The notes under the pieces: generated by a model
What the model was told of the DNA's origin: nothing
Seen by the model: the letters and a program-made list of their open reading frames with translations, nothing else
Databases searched by the model: none
Position numbers and translations under genes: made by a program
In this document: one piece after another, positions 27,628-38,439 of the stretch
Layout: each line of letters begins with the position of its first letter
Position numbering within the stretch: position 1 is the stretch's first letter
Origin: Chlorobiota bacterium
GTDB taxonomy: Bacteria; Bacteroidota; Bacteroidia; Bacteroidales; JAADGE01
Direction: 5' to 3'
DNA length: 64,000 nucleotides
NCBI GenBank assembly: GCA_013152535.1
Contig: JAADGE010000038.1
Coordinates: 1-64,000 of the forward strand

Positions 27628-28176
27628 TCACACCTGCAACCTTTCCTTAAAAGGCAAAAAAGTCATAAAATCGGCATGATGCACGATATATGCTTCGGTG
27701 CTGCGTTTCACCATATTGCCTTCGCCGGCATGCGTAGCTATGATATGGCAAATCTCCGCCGGTACGCCGCATTCTTCGGCAATCGAAACACCCGAAAAAG
27801 GATGTCGCAAATATTTACCGTAAGTTCCCTGAACGGCTTTACCGTTTTCGTCAAGAACATACTCTAAAAGTTTACCCACATCAGCAAGAATTGCTCCGGC
27901 AATAAGCACGTCAAGATTTACCGGCAACTCGCCGTGATAAAATTTATTAATTTGATTTCCGGCATCGCGGGCAATATGCACAACCGATGCTTTATGCTCC
28001 ATAAAAGTAACATTCGTAGGCACAAGCAATGTAAACGGTATGCGGTTAAGGTCGTCAGCCGCAAGCACGCTGCGTTCCAAAGCAAGTTCCCAAGTTTTTG
28101 CCGTTACATCGCGAAGTTTTTTGTCTTGTATCCAAGATAATTCTTCGCCCCAAAGTTTTTTTACGTCTTCTGTCAT
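27628..28176 (-). CDS. HD-domain phosphohydrolase
   Basis: SVVHIARDAG, LIAGAILADVGKLLEY, HPFSGVSIAEECGVPAEICHIIATHAGEG, AYIVHHADFM. Confidence 0.75.
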   Translation of the reverse strand: MTEDVKKLWGEELSWIQDKKLRDVTAKTWELALERSVLAADDLNRIPFTLLVPTNVTFMEHKASVVHIARDAGNQINKFYHGELPVNLDVLIAGAILADVGKLLEYVLDENGKAVQGTYGKYLRHPFSGVSIAEECGVPAEICHIIATHAGEGNMVKRSTEAYIVHHADFMTFLPFKERLQV

Positions 28177-28193
28177 TTTTAGTCATTTTTTAT

Positions 28194-28454
28194 TTATTTG
28201 TCATAATGATACCTGCAACTGTAAACCATTAACTCATTTTCTTTGAATTGATAAACAAGTCTGTGTTCTCGATTAATTCTTCTTGACCAAAATCCTGCTA
28301 AATCAAATTTTAACGGTTCCGGTTTACCTTTACCTTCAAACGGTGTTCTCATTATGTCTTTAATCAATACATTAATTTTTTTAATCATCTTTTGATCAAC
28401 TGTTTGCCACGAAACATAATCTTCCCAAGCATTTTTTGAAAAAGTAATTTTCAT
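28194..28454 (-). CDS. yoeB: Txe/YoeB-family toxin
   Basis: FSKNAWEDYVSWQTVDQKMIKKINVLIKDIMRTPFEGKGKPEPLKFDLAGFWSRRINREHRLVYQFKENELMVYSCRYHYD. Confidence 0.92.
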   Translation of the reverse strand: MKITFSKNAWEDYVSWQTVDQKMIKKINVLIKDIMRTPFEGKGKPEPLKFDLAGFWSRRINREHRLVYQFKENELMVYSCRYHYDK

Positions 28455-28708
28455 TATTCTTCAATTAAATCATTTTCAACAGTTTGTCCTGTTTTCATTT
28501 GTTGTATTGATTCATACAATCTGTCAGCATTAGCTTTTGAACTCAATAAATGAACTGTTTCTAATATTGAATTATATTCTTCTAGTGAAATCATAACAGT
28601 TCCTAGTCCTGAACCTCGTTTTATTATTAATGTTTCATGATTATTTTCAACAGTATCAAGATATTTTTTTAATTTAGTTCGAAATTCTGTATAATTTGTT
28701 GCTATCAT
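28454..28708 (-). CDS. yefM: Phd/YefM-family antitoxin
   Basis: NYTEFRTKLKKYLDTVENNHETLIIKRGSGLGTVMISLEEYNSILETVHLLSSKANADRL; TAATG overlap with toxin. Confidence 0.9.
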   Translation of the reverse strand: MIATNYTEFRTKLKKYLDTVENNHETLIIKRGSGLGTVMISLEEYNSILETVHLLSSKANADRLYESIQQMKTGQTVENDLIEE

Positions 28709-28891
28709 AATACTTATTTAAGTTACTATTTAAGTACAAATATACGAACTTATTCAGTAAAATACAAATTTTTCCGATTTTATTTCAAAATTAACTGACA
28801 ATTTAAATTTTCTGTTAAATCCACACACAAGTTGAATTTGTTGTTATTTAAACAGGTAGTTGTATAATTATTCACACCCCAAAGAGTTATA

Positions 28892-28921
28892 AACCGAGCC
28901 GTGCTGCAGCACGACTCGGTT
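28892..28921 (-). terminator. Strong GC hairpin
   Basis: aaccgag-ccgtgctgcagcacga-ctcggtt with flanking T/A tracts. Confidence 0.6.
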
Positions 28922-29017
28922 ATTTATTTTACTTGCAAGTATTTTTTAAAAAGTAAAATAGTCATAAAATACCGACAAAAATCAATGTCGGTACTTTATA
29001 TTTAGGTTAAATTATTT

Positions 29018-30211
29018 TTATAATTTCGCAATTACGGCATCAGCCATTTCTTTGGTAGATGCAGCACCTTTTTTAATAACATCTGCCGTTCCTCGCATTT
29101 TCATCATATCGTAAGTCCTGATTTTTCCTTCTTCTATAACTTCGGCAACAGCTTTTCTGATTTTTGCAGCATAGTCTTTTTCATTAATAAAATCAAGCAT
29201 CATACAAGCCGATTCTATCATTGCCAAAGGATTTACAATTGAGGTTTCGTAATCGGCATATTTCGGTGCCGAGCCGTGTGTAGGTTCAAATACTGCAACT
29301 CCGTCAAGCGACCATTGTGCAGAACAAGCAAATCCCAAACCTCCGATAAGTCCGGCAAATCCGTCTGATACAATATCTCCGAACATATTTCCGGCAACTA
29401 TAACTCCGTAATTTTCCGGATTTTTAGTCAGCCACATCATTTGGGCATCAATATTTGTATTCCAAAGTTCAATTCCGGGATAATCATTTTTTTGCATTTC
29501 CAATGCCATTTTATACATCATACCCGAAGTTTCTCTTATAACATTAGGTTTTTCGGCAAGAGTAACAGATTTATAACCGTATTTTTCAGCATAATCAAAT
29601 GCTGCTTTTAAAATATTATATGTTCTTTCTTTGGTGAAAATTCTTGTTGAAACAGAAACGTCTTCTCGCGGTGCATTACTGAAATTTTTAACAAATTTAG
29701 GATGAGTCATCAAAGCATTATAAACTTTATCGTCAGGATTGCTCCATTCCACACCGCCGTATAAACCTTCGGTATTTTGTCTGAAAATTACGACATCAAC
29801 TTGCGGTTCTTCAATTTCACCTGTTGCTCCTCTGCGAATAAAATTTAAGGGATTTCCTTTGTAAGTTTTACAAGGACGAGCACAAATTTCCAAACCGAAA
29901 TGCTGACGCAAACCGACAATAGGACTCGAATAAACAAGACCTTTCTCTTTCAGTTCAGGTGCAAGTTCTTCAAAAGCTTCGTCTTTAGGTTTTGAAGTAA
30001 TAGCACCGAATAATGCGATTTTATATTTTTCGAGTAAATCAACAGTTCTTTGAGGAAGTGGTTTACCTTCTTTTTTCCAAAATTCCCAACCGATATCTCC
30101 TTCGACATATTCAGCTTTAAATCCTGCTGCATCTAATACTCTCAATGTTTCATTAAGAACGGGTTTTCCGATTCCGTCTCCGGGTAAAGTTACTATGGTT
30201 CTTTTTGACAT
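29018..30211 (-). CDS. Isocitrate/isopropylmalate dehydrogenase family protein (NAD-type)
   Basis: TLPGDGIGKPVLNETLRVLDAAGF; FRQNTEGLYGGVEW; NMFGDIVSDGFAGLIGGLGFA; EPTHGSAPKYA. Confidence 0.88.
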   Translation of the reverse strand: MSKRTIVTLPGDGIGKPVLNETLRVLDAAGFKAEYVEGDIGWEFWKKEGKPLPQRTVDLLEKYKIALFGAITSKPKDEAFEELAPELKEKGLVYSSPIVGLRQHFGLEICARPCKTYKGNPLNFIRRGATGEIEEPQVDVVIFRQNTEGLYGGVEWSNPDDKVYNALMTHPKFVKNFSNAPREDVSVSTRIFTKERTYNILKAAFDYAEKYGYKSVTLAEKPNVIRETSGMMYKMALEMQKNDYPGIELWNTNIDAQMMWLTKNPENYGVIVAGNMFGDIVSDGFAGLIGGLGFACSAQWSLDGVAVFEPTHGSAPKYADYETSIVNPLAMIESACMMLDFINEKDYAAKIRKAVAEVIEEGKIRTYDMMKMRGTADVIKKGAASTKEMADAVIAKL

Positions 30212-30308
30212 ATCAATTTTATTTAATTTATTTGTTTTTAACTAAAATTTTGTAAATTTATAACTTTTAAAATAAATTAAAAAATCAATAATTTAAATTA
30301 AAACTAAT

Positions 30309-31760
30309 ATGTTAAAAAACACCTTTTTGTTAATCCTGACACTTTTTCTGTCTGTTACAGGCAGTTATTCTCAAAAAAAACAACATATTGATTGTTATAC
30401 TATTGCTGCCGGTAAAAATACAACAATTGACGGTTCGGTAATGACGGGACACAATGAAGACGACGGAGGAGAAATGTTGGTAAATTGGTTTAAAGTTCCG
30501 CAAAAAAAATATAAAAAATCGGATTCTTTAACACTGCTTAACGGAACAAAAATTAAACAAACTGATAAAACATTTTCATACCTTCGTTTTCAAGTTACAA
30601 AAAACAAATTTGCTGATGCATATATGAATGAACATTCTGTTGTTATTTGTTCAAATGCTTGTCAATCAAGAGAAGATACTGCAAAAGGAAATATCGGATA
30701 TTATTTACGCAAAATATTGGCAGAACGTGCACCAAATGCAAAAAGTGCAATAAAACTTGCAGGTAAACTTATTGAAAACTACGGTTATGAATCATCCGGG
30801 CGTACATATACAATTGCCGATAATAAGGAAGTGTGGATGCTTTCAATTGTAAAAGGCAGACATTGGGTTGCACAACGCATTCCTGATGACGAAATTGCAA
30901 TTATTCCGAATTATTACACAATTCAAAAAGTTAATTTACAGGATAGTGCAAACTTTCTGGCTTCACCGGACATTATTGATTATGCAATAAAACGCGGATG
31001 GTATATTCCTAAAAAAGACGGTGAATTTAATTTTCGTAAAGCATACGGCGATTCGGTTTGTAATATTGCCGATTACAATATTCCGCGACAGCTTGCCGGA
31101 ATTAATTATTTTTCGGAAAAACAATATACCGAAAGTGATGTTTTACCTTTTTCATTTAAACCGAAAAAGAAAATATCCGTAAAAGATATTGAAGCGGTTT
31201 TATCAAGTCATTTTGAAAGTACAAAATTTTGTCAACTCCCGGAAAATAAGAATCCGCATCAAAATAAAGTCAGACCTATTTGCACGGAAACTACTCAATT
31301 TAGTTTTGTTGCACAGTTGCGAAATAATATGCCTGCGGGAATAGGTGCATTAATATGGATTACTCCGTACAACGGATGTTTTTTTCCTTATATTCCGGTT
31401 TATTTCGGAATTTATAATACAAATAACAAATATCGATTAAAGAATTATAGAGATGCTGATAAACTTCAATTTGAGAACAACAAAAATAATCTTAAATTAT
31501 TCCCTCAACACGCATATTTTACATTCAATAAATATGTCAGTTATATTGAAGAAGATTATCCGGAACGAATTGAAGAAGCACGTATTTTTAAAACTCTTAC
31601 GGAAAAAGAACTTTCAAGAAATCAGAAAAATCTGGAAAAATCTGTTCTCGAAGTTTACAAATCATATCCGGATGATACAAAAAAAATATTAACCGATTAT
31701 TGCAATCAATATTTTGAAAATATACTGAAAATTACAAAACAAATAATGAAAATCAAATAA
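30309..31760 (+). CDS. C69-family dipeptidase, secreted
   Basis: Signal peptide; DCYTIAAGKNTTIDGSVMTGHNEDDGG with N-terminal nucleophile Cys; YTIADNKEVWMLSIVKGRHWVAQRIPDDEIAIIPNYY. Confidence 0.85.
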   Translation: MLKNTFLLILTLFLSVTGSYSQKKQHIDCYTIAAGKNTTIDGSVMTGHNEDDGGEMLVNWFKVPQKKYKKSDSLTLLNGTKIKQTDKTFSYLRFQVTKNKFADAYMNEHSVVICSNACQSREDTAKGNIGYYLRKILAERAPNAKSAIKLAGKLIENYGYESSGRTYTIADNKEVWMLSIVKGRHWVAQRIPDDEIAIIPNYYTIQKVNLQDSANFLASPDIIDYAIKRGWYIPKKDGEFNFRKAYGDSVCNIADYNIPRQLAGINYFSEKQYTESDVLPFSFKPKKKISVKDIEAVLSSHFESTKFCQLPENKNPHQNKVRPICTETTQFSFVAQLRNNMPAGIGALIWITPYNGCFFPYIPVYFGIYNTNNKYRLKNYRDADKLQFENNKNNLKLFPQHAYFTFNKYVSYIEEDYPERIEEARIFKTLTEKELSRNQKNLEKSVLEVYKSYPDDTKKILTDYCNQYFENILKITKQIMKIK

Positions 31761-31838
31761 TTTTAAACTTAAATTTATGTAATCTCTATATTTTTTTCAT
31801 CTTAAACAGCAAAAATCATTCATTAAAAACCAGACCTT

Positions 31839-34800
31839 ATGAAATACCTTTTTTATTTTATTATTCTATTTAGTTTTATAAAAATTTCACATTCTCAGGA
31901 ACTCGAAACGGTCATCCAAAGAGGACATCTCGGTGCCGTAAAAATTGCCGTTTTCAGTCCTGACGGAAAATATTTGGTAACCGGCGGCAGAGACCGAACG
32001 GCAAAACTTTGGGAAGTTGCAACCGGCAGAGAAATGCGTACGTTTCTCGGACACGAAGGAACCGTACAAGCAGTTTGTTTTACACCGGACGGTAAATACG
32101 TTGCTACCGGCAGTACCGATAATACCGTAAAGCTGTGGAACATTCTGAATGCAGAGCTAATCAGGACTTACAAAGTTAAAGACAGAGTAACAAGTATTGA
32201 TTTTACTTCCGACGGCAAATACATTGTAATCGGAGGGTACGATTGGTACGGGAAAATATTTGAAACTGCAACCGGTAAATTTGTTCGAGAATTCAAAGTA
32301 AATCCTGATAAAGGTCTGGGAACAGGGATAAAAATTCAGGTAAGTAAAAATAATAAGGATATTTTGGTTTCGGAAGATAACCGAACAGCGATTATTGTTG
32401 ATTTTGAAACCGGTGAGAAAAAAACGGTTTTAAAATCGGTCGAAAAAGGAAGTTGCGGCGGTTGCGGAACCTTTGCAAAATATACTCCGGATGAAAATTT
32501 TGTTATTTCCGGAACACGAAACGGACCGCTTGTAATTTGGAATTTAAAAACCGGAAAAAAATATAAAACTTATATCAAAGAACAAAAAGATGTAACAGCC
32601 GTTGATATCAGTTCGGACGGCAAAACAATTCTGATTTCAGATAAATTTAATGTCGTTTTTTACAATCGTTATACGGGTAAAAAGATAAGAACCGTAAAAG
32701 CACACAAAAAAGAAATAAATTCTGCCGAATTCAGTCCCGACGGGAAATATTTTATTACCGCAAGTGATGACGGAACGGCTGCTTTAAGAAAAACTTCAAC
32801 CGGTAAATTGGTACGTTTATTTGTAGGTTATGTTAACAAAAGCAACCAAGGAACCGATTTAGATCAGGAAAGTTATTGGCAATATTATGCAAAAACTTAT
32901 TTCGACAGAAAAACAAATGTAAAATTAAGTCCCGACGGAAAAATATTTATAATCGGTAAAAAAGATTCTGTTGCAAAAGTATTGGATTTTCATACAGGAA
33001 AAACACTTTTTAATTTAAAAGGACATTCCGGAGCCGTTATTTGTTTTGATTTTTCGCCTGACAGTAAGATGATTGCTACCGGCAGCAGCGATAAAACAAT
33101 AAAACTGTGGAATGCAGCCGACGGTAAACTGATAAAAACTTTTAAAGGTCATACTGCAATGATTTTTGACATTCATTTTAATTATGACGGAACTAAATTA
33201 CTGTCAAGCAGTTGGGACGGAAATTCATATATTTGGAACGTAAAAACAGGTAAAAAAGAAAAATATTTCAAAAATATTAAAGCGTTTACCTCTGATTTTT
33301 CTAAAATCGGAAATTATATAGTTACAGGAGGTCTTGATAAAAAATTTTCACTTTATGAAATTAATTCCGGAGACTTATTTCGTAGATTTATCGGACCTGT
33401 CGATGTTGTATCTTCCTTTGATTTCAGTCCGGACGGAAGAATGATTGTTTCCGGCTCATGGGACGGGAATGTGTGTATTTGGGATATGATTTCCGGATTT
33501 CAACTTAAAAAAATAAATCCGAATCAAGGGCAAATACATTCTGTTGCATTCTCAAATCTCGGAAAATATATTTTTTCGGGCGGTTCTGACGGAACAATTA
33601 AGATGTGGAATGCACAAACAGGCAAACTTCTGAAAACCTTTAACGGAAATAAATCAGCCGTAACATCTCTGCAGGTATCACCTGATAATCAATCACTTAT
33701 TTCGTGCAATATTCAGGGAGTTGTAACAGTTTGGGAAATCGTTAATGCAAAAGCTATTTACACCTATTATCAACTAACGCGAGATGATTGGTTTGTAAAA
33801 ACAAAAGGCGGATTTTTTGACGGTAATGCCGGTGCAAAAAAATATATTTACTACGTAAAAGGGATGCAAACTTTTAATGTTGATCAATTTTTTGAAGATT
33901 TTTACAGACCGGGACTATTGCAGCAAGCATATAAAACAAGAGGATTAATTAATGAAAATATAGATTTGGATGAATATTTGAAAAAATCACCTCCCCCGAG
34001 TATCAAATTTCAAACTTTATATAACGATTCTGTTTTCAAAAAAGGACTGATTAATATTAAATTTCAACTCACCGATAACGGCGGAGGCATTGACGAAATA
34101 AAAGTAATGCAAAACGGAAAACGTATAATCACGGATTTTTCCGGATTAAAACGAATAAAAAGAGGTAAAAAACTTAATGAAGAAATACAAATAATGCTTG
34201 TCCCGGGCAAAAATAAAATTCAAATTTCAGCATTCAGTACAGGCAGAATTGAATCGAATATCAGTGAACAAAGCGTTTTTTATGAAAGTAACGAAAATCT
34301 TTCCGACTGTTATGTTCTGACAATAGGAATTAATAAATACGAAAATGAAAGCTTAAACCTAAACTATGCAAAATCAGACGGTAAATCATTTTCGGATATG
34401 ATAAAGAAGCACAGCAAAAGTTTATTTAACAATATGTATTTTTATAATTTGTTTGATAAAAATGCAAGTAAAGAAAATATTATTAATGCTGTAAACAGTA
34501 TTGCCGAAAAAGCAAAACCCGCAGATGTTTTTATTTTTTATTACGCCGGACACGGCAGTATGATAGGAACAGACTTTTATTTTATTCCTACAAATTGTAT
34601 TCGTATTTATGATCTTGAAGATCTCACAAAAAATGCAATTGATGCCGATTTTATGCAAAAGAAATTTAGCCGAATAAAAGCATTAAAACAACTGATGATT
34701 TTAGACGCTTGTCAATCCGGCGGAGCTACTGAAGTTCTTGCACAAAGAGGCTCCGTAAAAGAAAAAGCTATAGCACAACTCTCAAGAAGTTCCGGAATTC

Positions 34801-35066
34801 ACGTATTGGCATCAGCCGGAAGTGAACAATTTGCCGTAGAATTTAAAAGTCTCGGTCACGGATTATTTACATACGTACTACTGAAAGCACTTGAAGGTAA
34901 TGCTGACGGCTCTCCGCTTGACGGCAAAGTAACCGTTTATGAATTAAAATCCTATCTCGACGATCAAGTTCCTGAATACACAAGTAAATTTAAAGGTGTG
35001 AGACAATATCCTTATTCTTACTCCGGCGGTAATGATTTTCCGATTACACTCGATTCCGATAAATAA
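31839..35066 (+). CDS. Secreted WD40-repeat protein with C-terminal caspase (C14/metacaspase-like) domain
   Basis: Signal peptide; many WD40 blades (FSPDGKYLVTGGRDRTAKLWEVATG...); caspase His motif VFIFYYAGHGS and Cys motif LMILDACQSGG. Confidence 0.9.
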   Translation: MKYLFYFIILFSFIKISHSQELETVIQRGHLGAVKIAVFSPDGKYLVTGGRDRTAKLWEVATGREMRTFLGHEGTVQAVCFTPDGKYVATGSTDNTVKLWNILNAELIRTYKVKDRVTSIDFTSDGKYIVIGGYDWYGKIFETATGKFVREFKVNPDKGLGTGIKIQVSKNNKDILVSEDNRTAIIVDFETGEKKTVLKSVEKGSCGGCGTFAKYTPDENFVISGTRNGPLVIWNLKTGKKYKTYIKEQKDVTAVDISSDGKTILISDKFNVVFYNRYTGKKIRTVKAHKKEINSAEFSPDGKYFITASDDGTAALRKTSTGKLVRLFVGYVNKSNQGTDLDQESYWQYYAKTYFDRKTNVKLSPDGKIFIIGKKDSVAKVLDFHTGKTLFNLKGHSGAVICFDFSPDSKMIATGSSDKTIKLWNAADGKLIKTFKGHTAMIFDIHFNYDGTKLLSSSWDGNSYIWNVKTGKKEKYFKNIKAFTSDFSKIGNYIVTGGLDKKFSLYEINSGDLFRRFIGPVDVVSSFDFSPDGRMIVSGSWDGNVCIWDMISGFQLKKINPNQGQIHSVAFSNLGKYIFSGGSDGTIKMWNAQTGKLLKTFNGNKSAVTSLQVSPDNQSLISCNIQGVVTVWEIVNAKAIYTYYQLTRDDWFVKTKGGFFDGNAGAKKYIYYVKGMQTFNVDQFFEDFYRPGLLQQAYKTRGLINENIDLDEYLKKSPPPSIKFQTLYNDSVFKKGLINIKFQLTDNGGGIDEIKVMQNGKRIITDFSGLKRIKRGKKLNEEIQIMLVPGKNKIQISAFSTGRIESNISEQSVFYESNENLSDCYVLTIGINKYENESLNLNYAKSDGKSFSDMIKKHSKSLFNNMYFYNLFDKNASKENIINAVNSIAEKAKPADVFIFYYAGHGSMIGTDFYFIPTNCIRIYDLEDLTKNAIDADFMQKKFSRIKALKQLMILDACQSGGATEVLAQRGSVKEKAIAQLSRSSGIHVLASAGSEQFAVEFKSLGHGLFTYVLLKALEGNADGSPLDGKVTVYELKSYLDDQVPEYTSKFKGVRQYPYSYSGGNDFPITLDSDK

Positions 35067-35188
35067 CAACATCCGTAATTGATGTTTCTTAACATCTTCT
35101 ATTTTGTATCCTGTCATTAGTTTTTAGTCCGAAAATTTTCTTTATTTTGCAAAAGTTTTAAATTATTAATCACTTAAAATTTTCAGAT

Positions 35189-36397
35189 ATGAATTCACAA
35201 GATTATATGAACAGAGAGTCTGAATACGGAGCTCACAACTATCATCCCTTACCCGTAGTTTTAGAAAAAGGTGAAGGTGTTTACGTTTGGGACGTAGAAG
35301 GCAAAAAATATTTCGACTTTCTTTCGGCATATTCAGCTGTAAATCAAGGACACTGTCATCCTAAGATTATTGCTGCAATGACCGAACAAGCTCAAAAACT
35401 CACGCTTACTTCACGTGCATTTTACAACGATGTTCTCGGCGAATTTGAAGAATACGTTACAAAATATTTCGGTTACGATAAAGTACTTCCGATGAATACC
35501 GGCGCCGAAGCCGATGAAACTGCTTTAAAACTTGCCAGAAAATGGGCTTATGAAAAAAAAGGTGTTCCGGAAAACGAAGCAAAAATAATTGTTTGCGAAA
35601 ATAACTTTCACGGAAGAACAATTACCATAATTTCAATGTCAACCGACCCCGATGCTTACAAAGGTTTCGGACCATATACTCCTGGATTTATTACCGTTCC
35701 GTATAATAACATTGATGCTCTTAAAAAAGAACTTAAAGACCCGAATATTGCCGCATTTCTTGTTGAACCCATTCAAGGTGAAGCAGGTGTTTACGTTCCT
35801 GACGACGGATATTTGAAAAAAGCTTATGATTTATGCAAAGAAAAGAATGTGCTTTTTATTGCCGATGAAGTACAAACCGGAATTGCCCGTACGGGAAAAC
35901 TGCTTGCCTGCGACCACGAAAATGTTCGCCCGGACATTCTTATTTTGGGAAAAGCTCTTTCCGGAGGTGTTATGCCGGTTTCAGCCGTTTTAGCCGATGA
36001 CGATATTATGCTTGTAATTAAACCGGGTGAGCACGGTTCTACATTCGGAGGAAATCCGGTAGCAGGAAAAGTTGCCATAGCGGCTTTGGAAGTTATCAAA
36101 GAAGAAAAATTAGCCGAAAATGCCGAACGTCTCGGGAAAATTTTCCGTGAAGAACTTCGTAAAATAGATTCTGAAATGGTGGAACTCGTAAGAGGTAAAG
36201 GTCTGCTTAACGCAATGATTATTAAACCGAGAAACGGAAAAGAAGCTTGGGATGTTTGCCTTAAATTAAGAGACAACGGTTTACTTGCAAAACCTACGCA
36301 CGGACATATCATCCGTTTTGCTCCGCCTTTGGTCATTAATGAAGACCAAATCAGAGAAGCTGCAAATATTATTAAAGAAACTATTCTGTCATTTTAA
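35189..36397 (+). CDS. rocD: Ornithine aminotransferase
   Basis: [101 protein letters not shown]. Confidence 0.93.
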   Translation: MNSQDYMNRESEYGAHNYHPLPVVLEKGEGVYVWDVEGKKYFDFLSAYSAVNQGHCHPKIIAAMTEQAQKLTLTSRAFYNDVLGEFEEYVTKYFGYDKVLPMNTGAEADETALKLARKWAYEKKGVPENEAKIIVCENNFHGRTITIISMSTDPDAYKGFGPYTPGFITVPYNNIDALKKELKDPNIAAFLVEPIQGEAGVYVPDDGYLKKAYDLCKEKNVLFIADEVQTGIARTGKLLACDHENVRPDILILGKALSGGVMPVSAVLADDDIMLVIKPGEHGSTFGGNPVAGKVAIAALEVIKEEKLAENAERLGKIFREELRKIDSEMVELVRGKGLLNAMIIKPRNGKEAWDVCLKLRDNGLLAKPTHGHIIRFAPPLVINEDQIREAANIIKETILSF

Positions 36398-36489
36398 ATA
36401 TTTGTCAATAACTCATATTAAAAAACTGTTTTTAAATAAAAAAGGTAAGTTTTACAGCTTATCTTTTTTATTTTTCGTTTCGATATTAC

Positions 36490-36497
36490 TAACTTTG
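36490..36497 (+). promoter_or_regulatory. Bacteroidota-type -7 element TAacTTTG
   Basis: TAACTTTGCAG about 17 nt upstream of the ATG at 36514. Confidence 0.45.
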
Positions 36498-36513
36498 CAG
36501 AAATTTATTCAAT

Positions 36514-37449
36514 ATGAAGAAATCACTATTTTTTATTACGCTTATTATTATTTTGTTACCTTCTTGTATCGTTACAAAAAAGAAATACGATAGTTTGAAT
36601 GAAAGAAATCAAAAAACAATTGATTCATTGGGATATGCTCTGGATAAAACCGTTTACGATTACAAAAACGAAAAATTAAGAAATGAGATGCTTCTGAAAC
36701 GCAACAAATCTTTGATTGATTCATTAACCGCAGAAACGAACAAACTTTCAAACGATACAAGTTATTTAAACAATTCATTATCTGATGCTTTAAAAGAGTA
36801 TAATAAAAAACAGCGTATTTTAAAAGAAACAGAGGAACGTTTGAATAAAAAAGGCGAACTTATTGATAAATTAACAAAAGAACAAAAACTCAAATCCGAA
36901 CAAATTGATTCTTTAAGACTTTCTCTTGAAAAAAAACAAAAAAGGCTTCTTCAACTTGAAAGTATGATAAATAAGAATAAAGCAGAAGTAAACAAACTGA
37001 AAAATATTATAAATGATGCCTTAAAAAGTTTCGATAATTCGGAACTCAATGTTTACCTTAAAGACGGAAAAGTTTATGTTGCAATGGAAGAAAAACTGCT
37101 ATTTAAAACAGGAAGTTCTTCTATTGATAAACGCGGAAAAGAAGCCATTATAAAACTCGGTAAAATTCTTGAAAAAAATACAAATACCGAAATTTTGATA
37201 GAAGGGCACACTGACAATGTCGGTCCTGATAAATACAACTGGAAATTAAGCACCGAAAGAGCTTTGTCGGTTGTGGATATTTTAACGCAAAATACCGGAA
37301 TTTCTCCGAGCCGCATAACAGCCTCCGGCAGAGGGATGCACAAACCCGTAGCAAGCAACAAAACCGATGCCGGCAAGCAAAAAAATCGTCGCATCGAAAT
37401 TATTCTTGTTCCGAAATTGGATTCTTTATATAAAATTATGAACGAATAA
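36514..37449 (+). CDS. OmpA-family lipoprotein with coiled-coil region
   Basis: Lipobox LLPSC; long coiled coil; ILIEGHTDNVGPDKYNWKLSTERALSVVDILTQ...SKTDAGKQKNRRIEIIL. Confidence 0.9.
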   Translation: MKKSLFFITLIIILLPSCIVTKKKYDSLNERNQKTIDSLGYALDKTVYDYKNEKLRNEMLLKRNKSLIDSLTAETNKLSNDTSYLNNSLSDALKEYNKKQRILKETEERLNKKGELIDKLTKEQKLKSEQIDSLRLSLEKKQKRLLQLESMINKNKAEVNKLKNIINDALKSFDNSELNVYLKDGKVYVAMEEKLLFKTGSSSIDKRGKEAIIKLGKILEKNTNTEILIEGHTDNVGPDKYNWKLSTERALSVVDILTQNTGISPSRITASGRGMHKPVASNKTDAGKQKNRRIEIILVPKLDSLYKIMNE

Positions 37450-37472
37450 AGTGGGGATATTTGAAAAAGATT

Positions 37473-37505
37473 AGTTGCAAAACACCTTTGAAGTACTTTG
37501 CAACT
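37473..37505. terminator. Hairpin between convergent genes
   Basis: agttgcaaa ... tttgcaact, 9-bp perfect stem. Confidence 0.6.
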
Positions 37506-38439
37506 ATGATTTTTTTCCGGATATTTTTCTTGTAAGAATTGTTTCCGCTTCAATAAAAATTCTGTTTACGGCAGGAATTTCTTTCTTAATTTTGTTTTCC
37601 AGTCTGTCAACAATTTTTTCTATTTCATCGGAAACCAAATCATCTTTAAAATTAACATTCAGGTTTACTAAGACTTCGTCCGGACCGAAAAATAAGGTTA
37701 AAGGTTTTTTATATGCCGTAACATCTTCGTCATTATAAAGAATATCGGTTATTTTCTGAATTTCTTTTTTTGACAAACCTTCACCAATCAAAAGACTTTT
37801 ACATTCTATTGCAAAAAAGGTTGAAACTCCGAGTAATAAAAGTCCGATTAAAACCGAGCCGATACCGTCAAAATAAACAATACCGGTAATTTGTCCGATA
37901 ATAAGAGTCAAAAGTGCAATTGCAATGGTTAAACCCGAAACCGCTGCCGAATCTTCAATAACCACGGCAGCCGTAGTAGTATCTTTGGTATCACTTAATG
38001 CTTTAAAAAAAGAAGCATCACCTCTTGTTTTATTAAATTCTTTTAAAGCAATATACAAAGAAGAGCCTTCAAATACAATTGCGGAAATCAAAACAACATA
38101 GTTCCAAATAGCATCCGTAATTTCCTTCGGATGTATTATATGTTGTATTCCTTCGTATAAAGCCACGCCTCCTCCGAGAGCAAAAATAAGAACTGCAACA
38201 ATAAAACTCCAAAAATAAACTTCGTTTCCGTAACCAAAAGGATGTTCGTCATCGGCAGGTCTTTTGCTTTTTTTAATGCCGAATAAAAGTAAAATTCCGT
38301 TTCCTGTATCTACCAAAGAATGAATTCCTTCCGAGAGCATTGTTGATGATCCCGTAAAAATTGCCGCCGTAAATTTACTTATCGCAATTGCAATATTTGC
38401 CGTAACAGCACCGTATATAGCTTTTTTATTTCCCGCCAT
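37504..38439 (-). CDS. Cation diffusion facilitator family transporter
   Basis: SKFTAAIFTGSSTMLSEGIHSLVDTGNGILLLFGI...DDEHPFGYGNEVYFWSF. Confidence 0.9.
   Translation of the reverse strand: MAGNKKAIYGAVTANIAIAISKFTAAIFTGSSTMLSEGIHSLVDTGNGILLLFGIKKSKRPADDEHPFGYGNEVYFWSFIVAVLIFALGGGVALYEGIQHIIHPKEITDAIWNYVVLISAIVFEGSSLYIALKEFNKTRGDASFFKALSDTKDTTTAAVVIEDSAAVSGLTIAIALLTLIIGQITGIVYFDGIGSVLIGLLLLGVSTFFAIECKSLLIGEGLSKKEIQKITDILYNDEDVTAYKKPLTLFFGPDEVLVNLNVNFKDDLVSDEIEKIVDRLENKIKKEIPAVNRIFIEAETILTRKISGKKS

Noticed and set aside
28880-28990. Second hairpin taccgac...gtcggta after the dehydrogenase gene
   Set aside because: Likely an ordinary terminator; similarity of taccgac/gtcggta to the hairpin at 2438 is short and may be chance.
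31839-33800. Repeated short motifs (SPDGKY, GSSDKTIKLWN) as DNA repeats/CRISPR-like
   Set aside because: They are WD40 codon-level repeats within one CDS, not nucleotide-identical spaced repeats.
35824-36336. 170-aa minus-strand ORF antisense to ornithine aminotransferase
   Set aside because: Antisense shadow of a strong CDS; no recognisable domain.
37074-37553. 159-aa minus-strand ORF antisense to the OmpA lipoprotein
   Set aside because: Antisense shadow overlapping a terminator hairpin.
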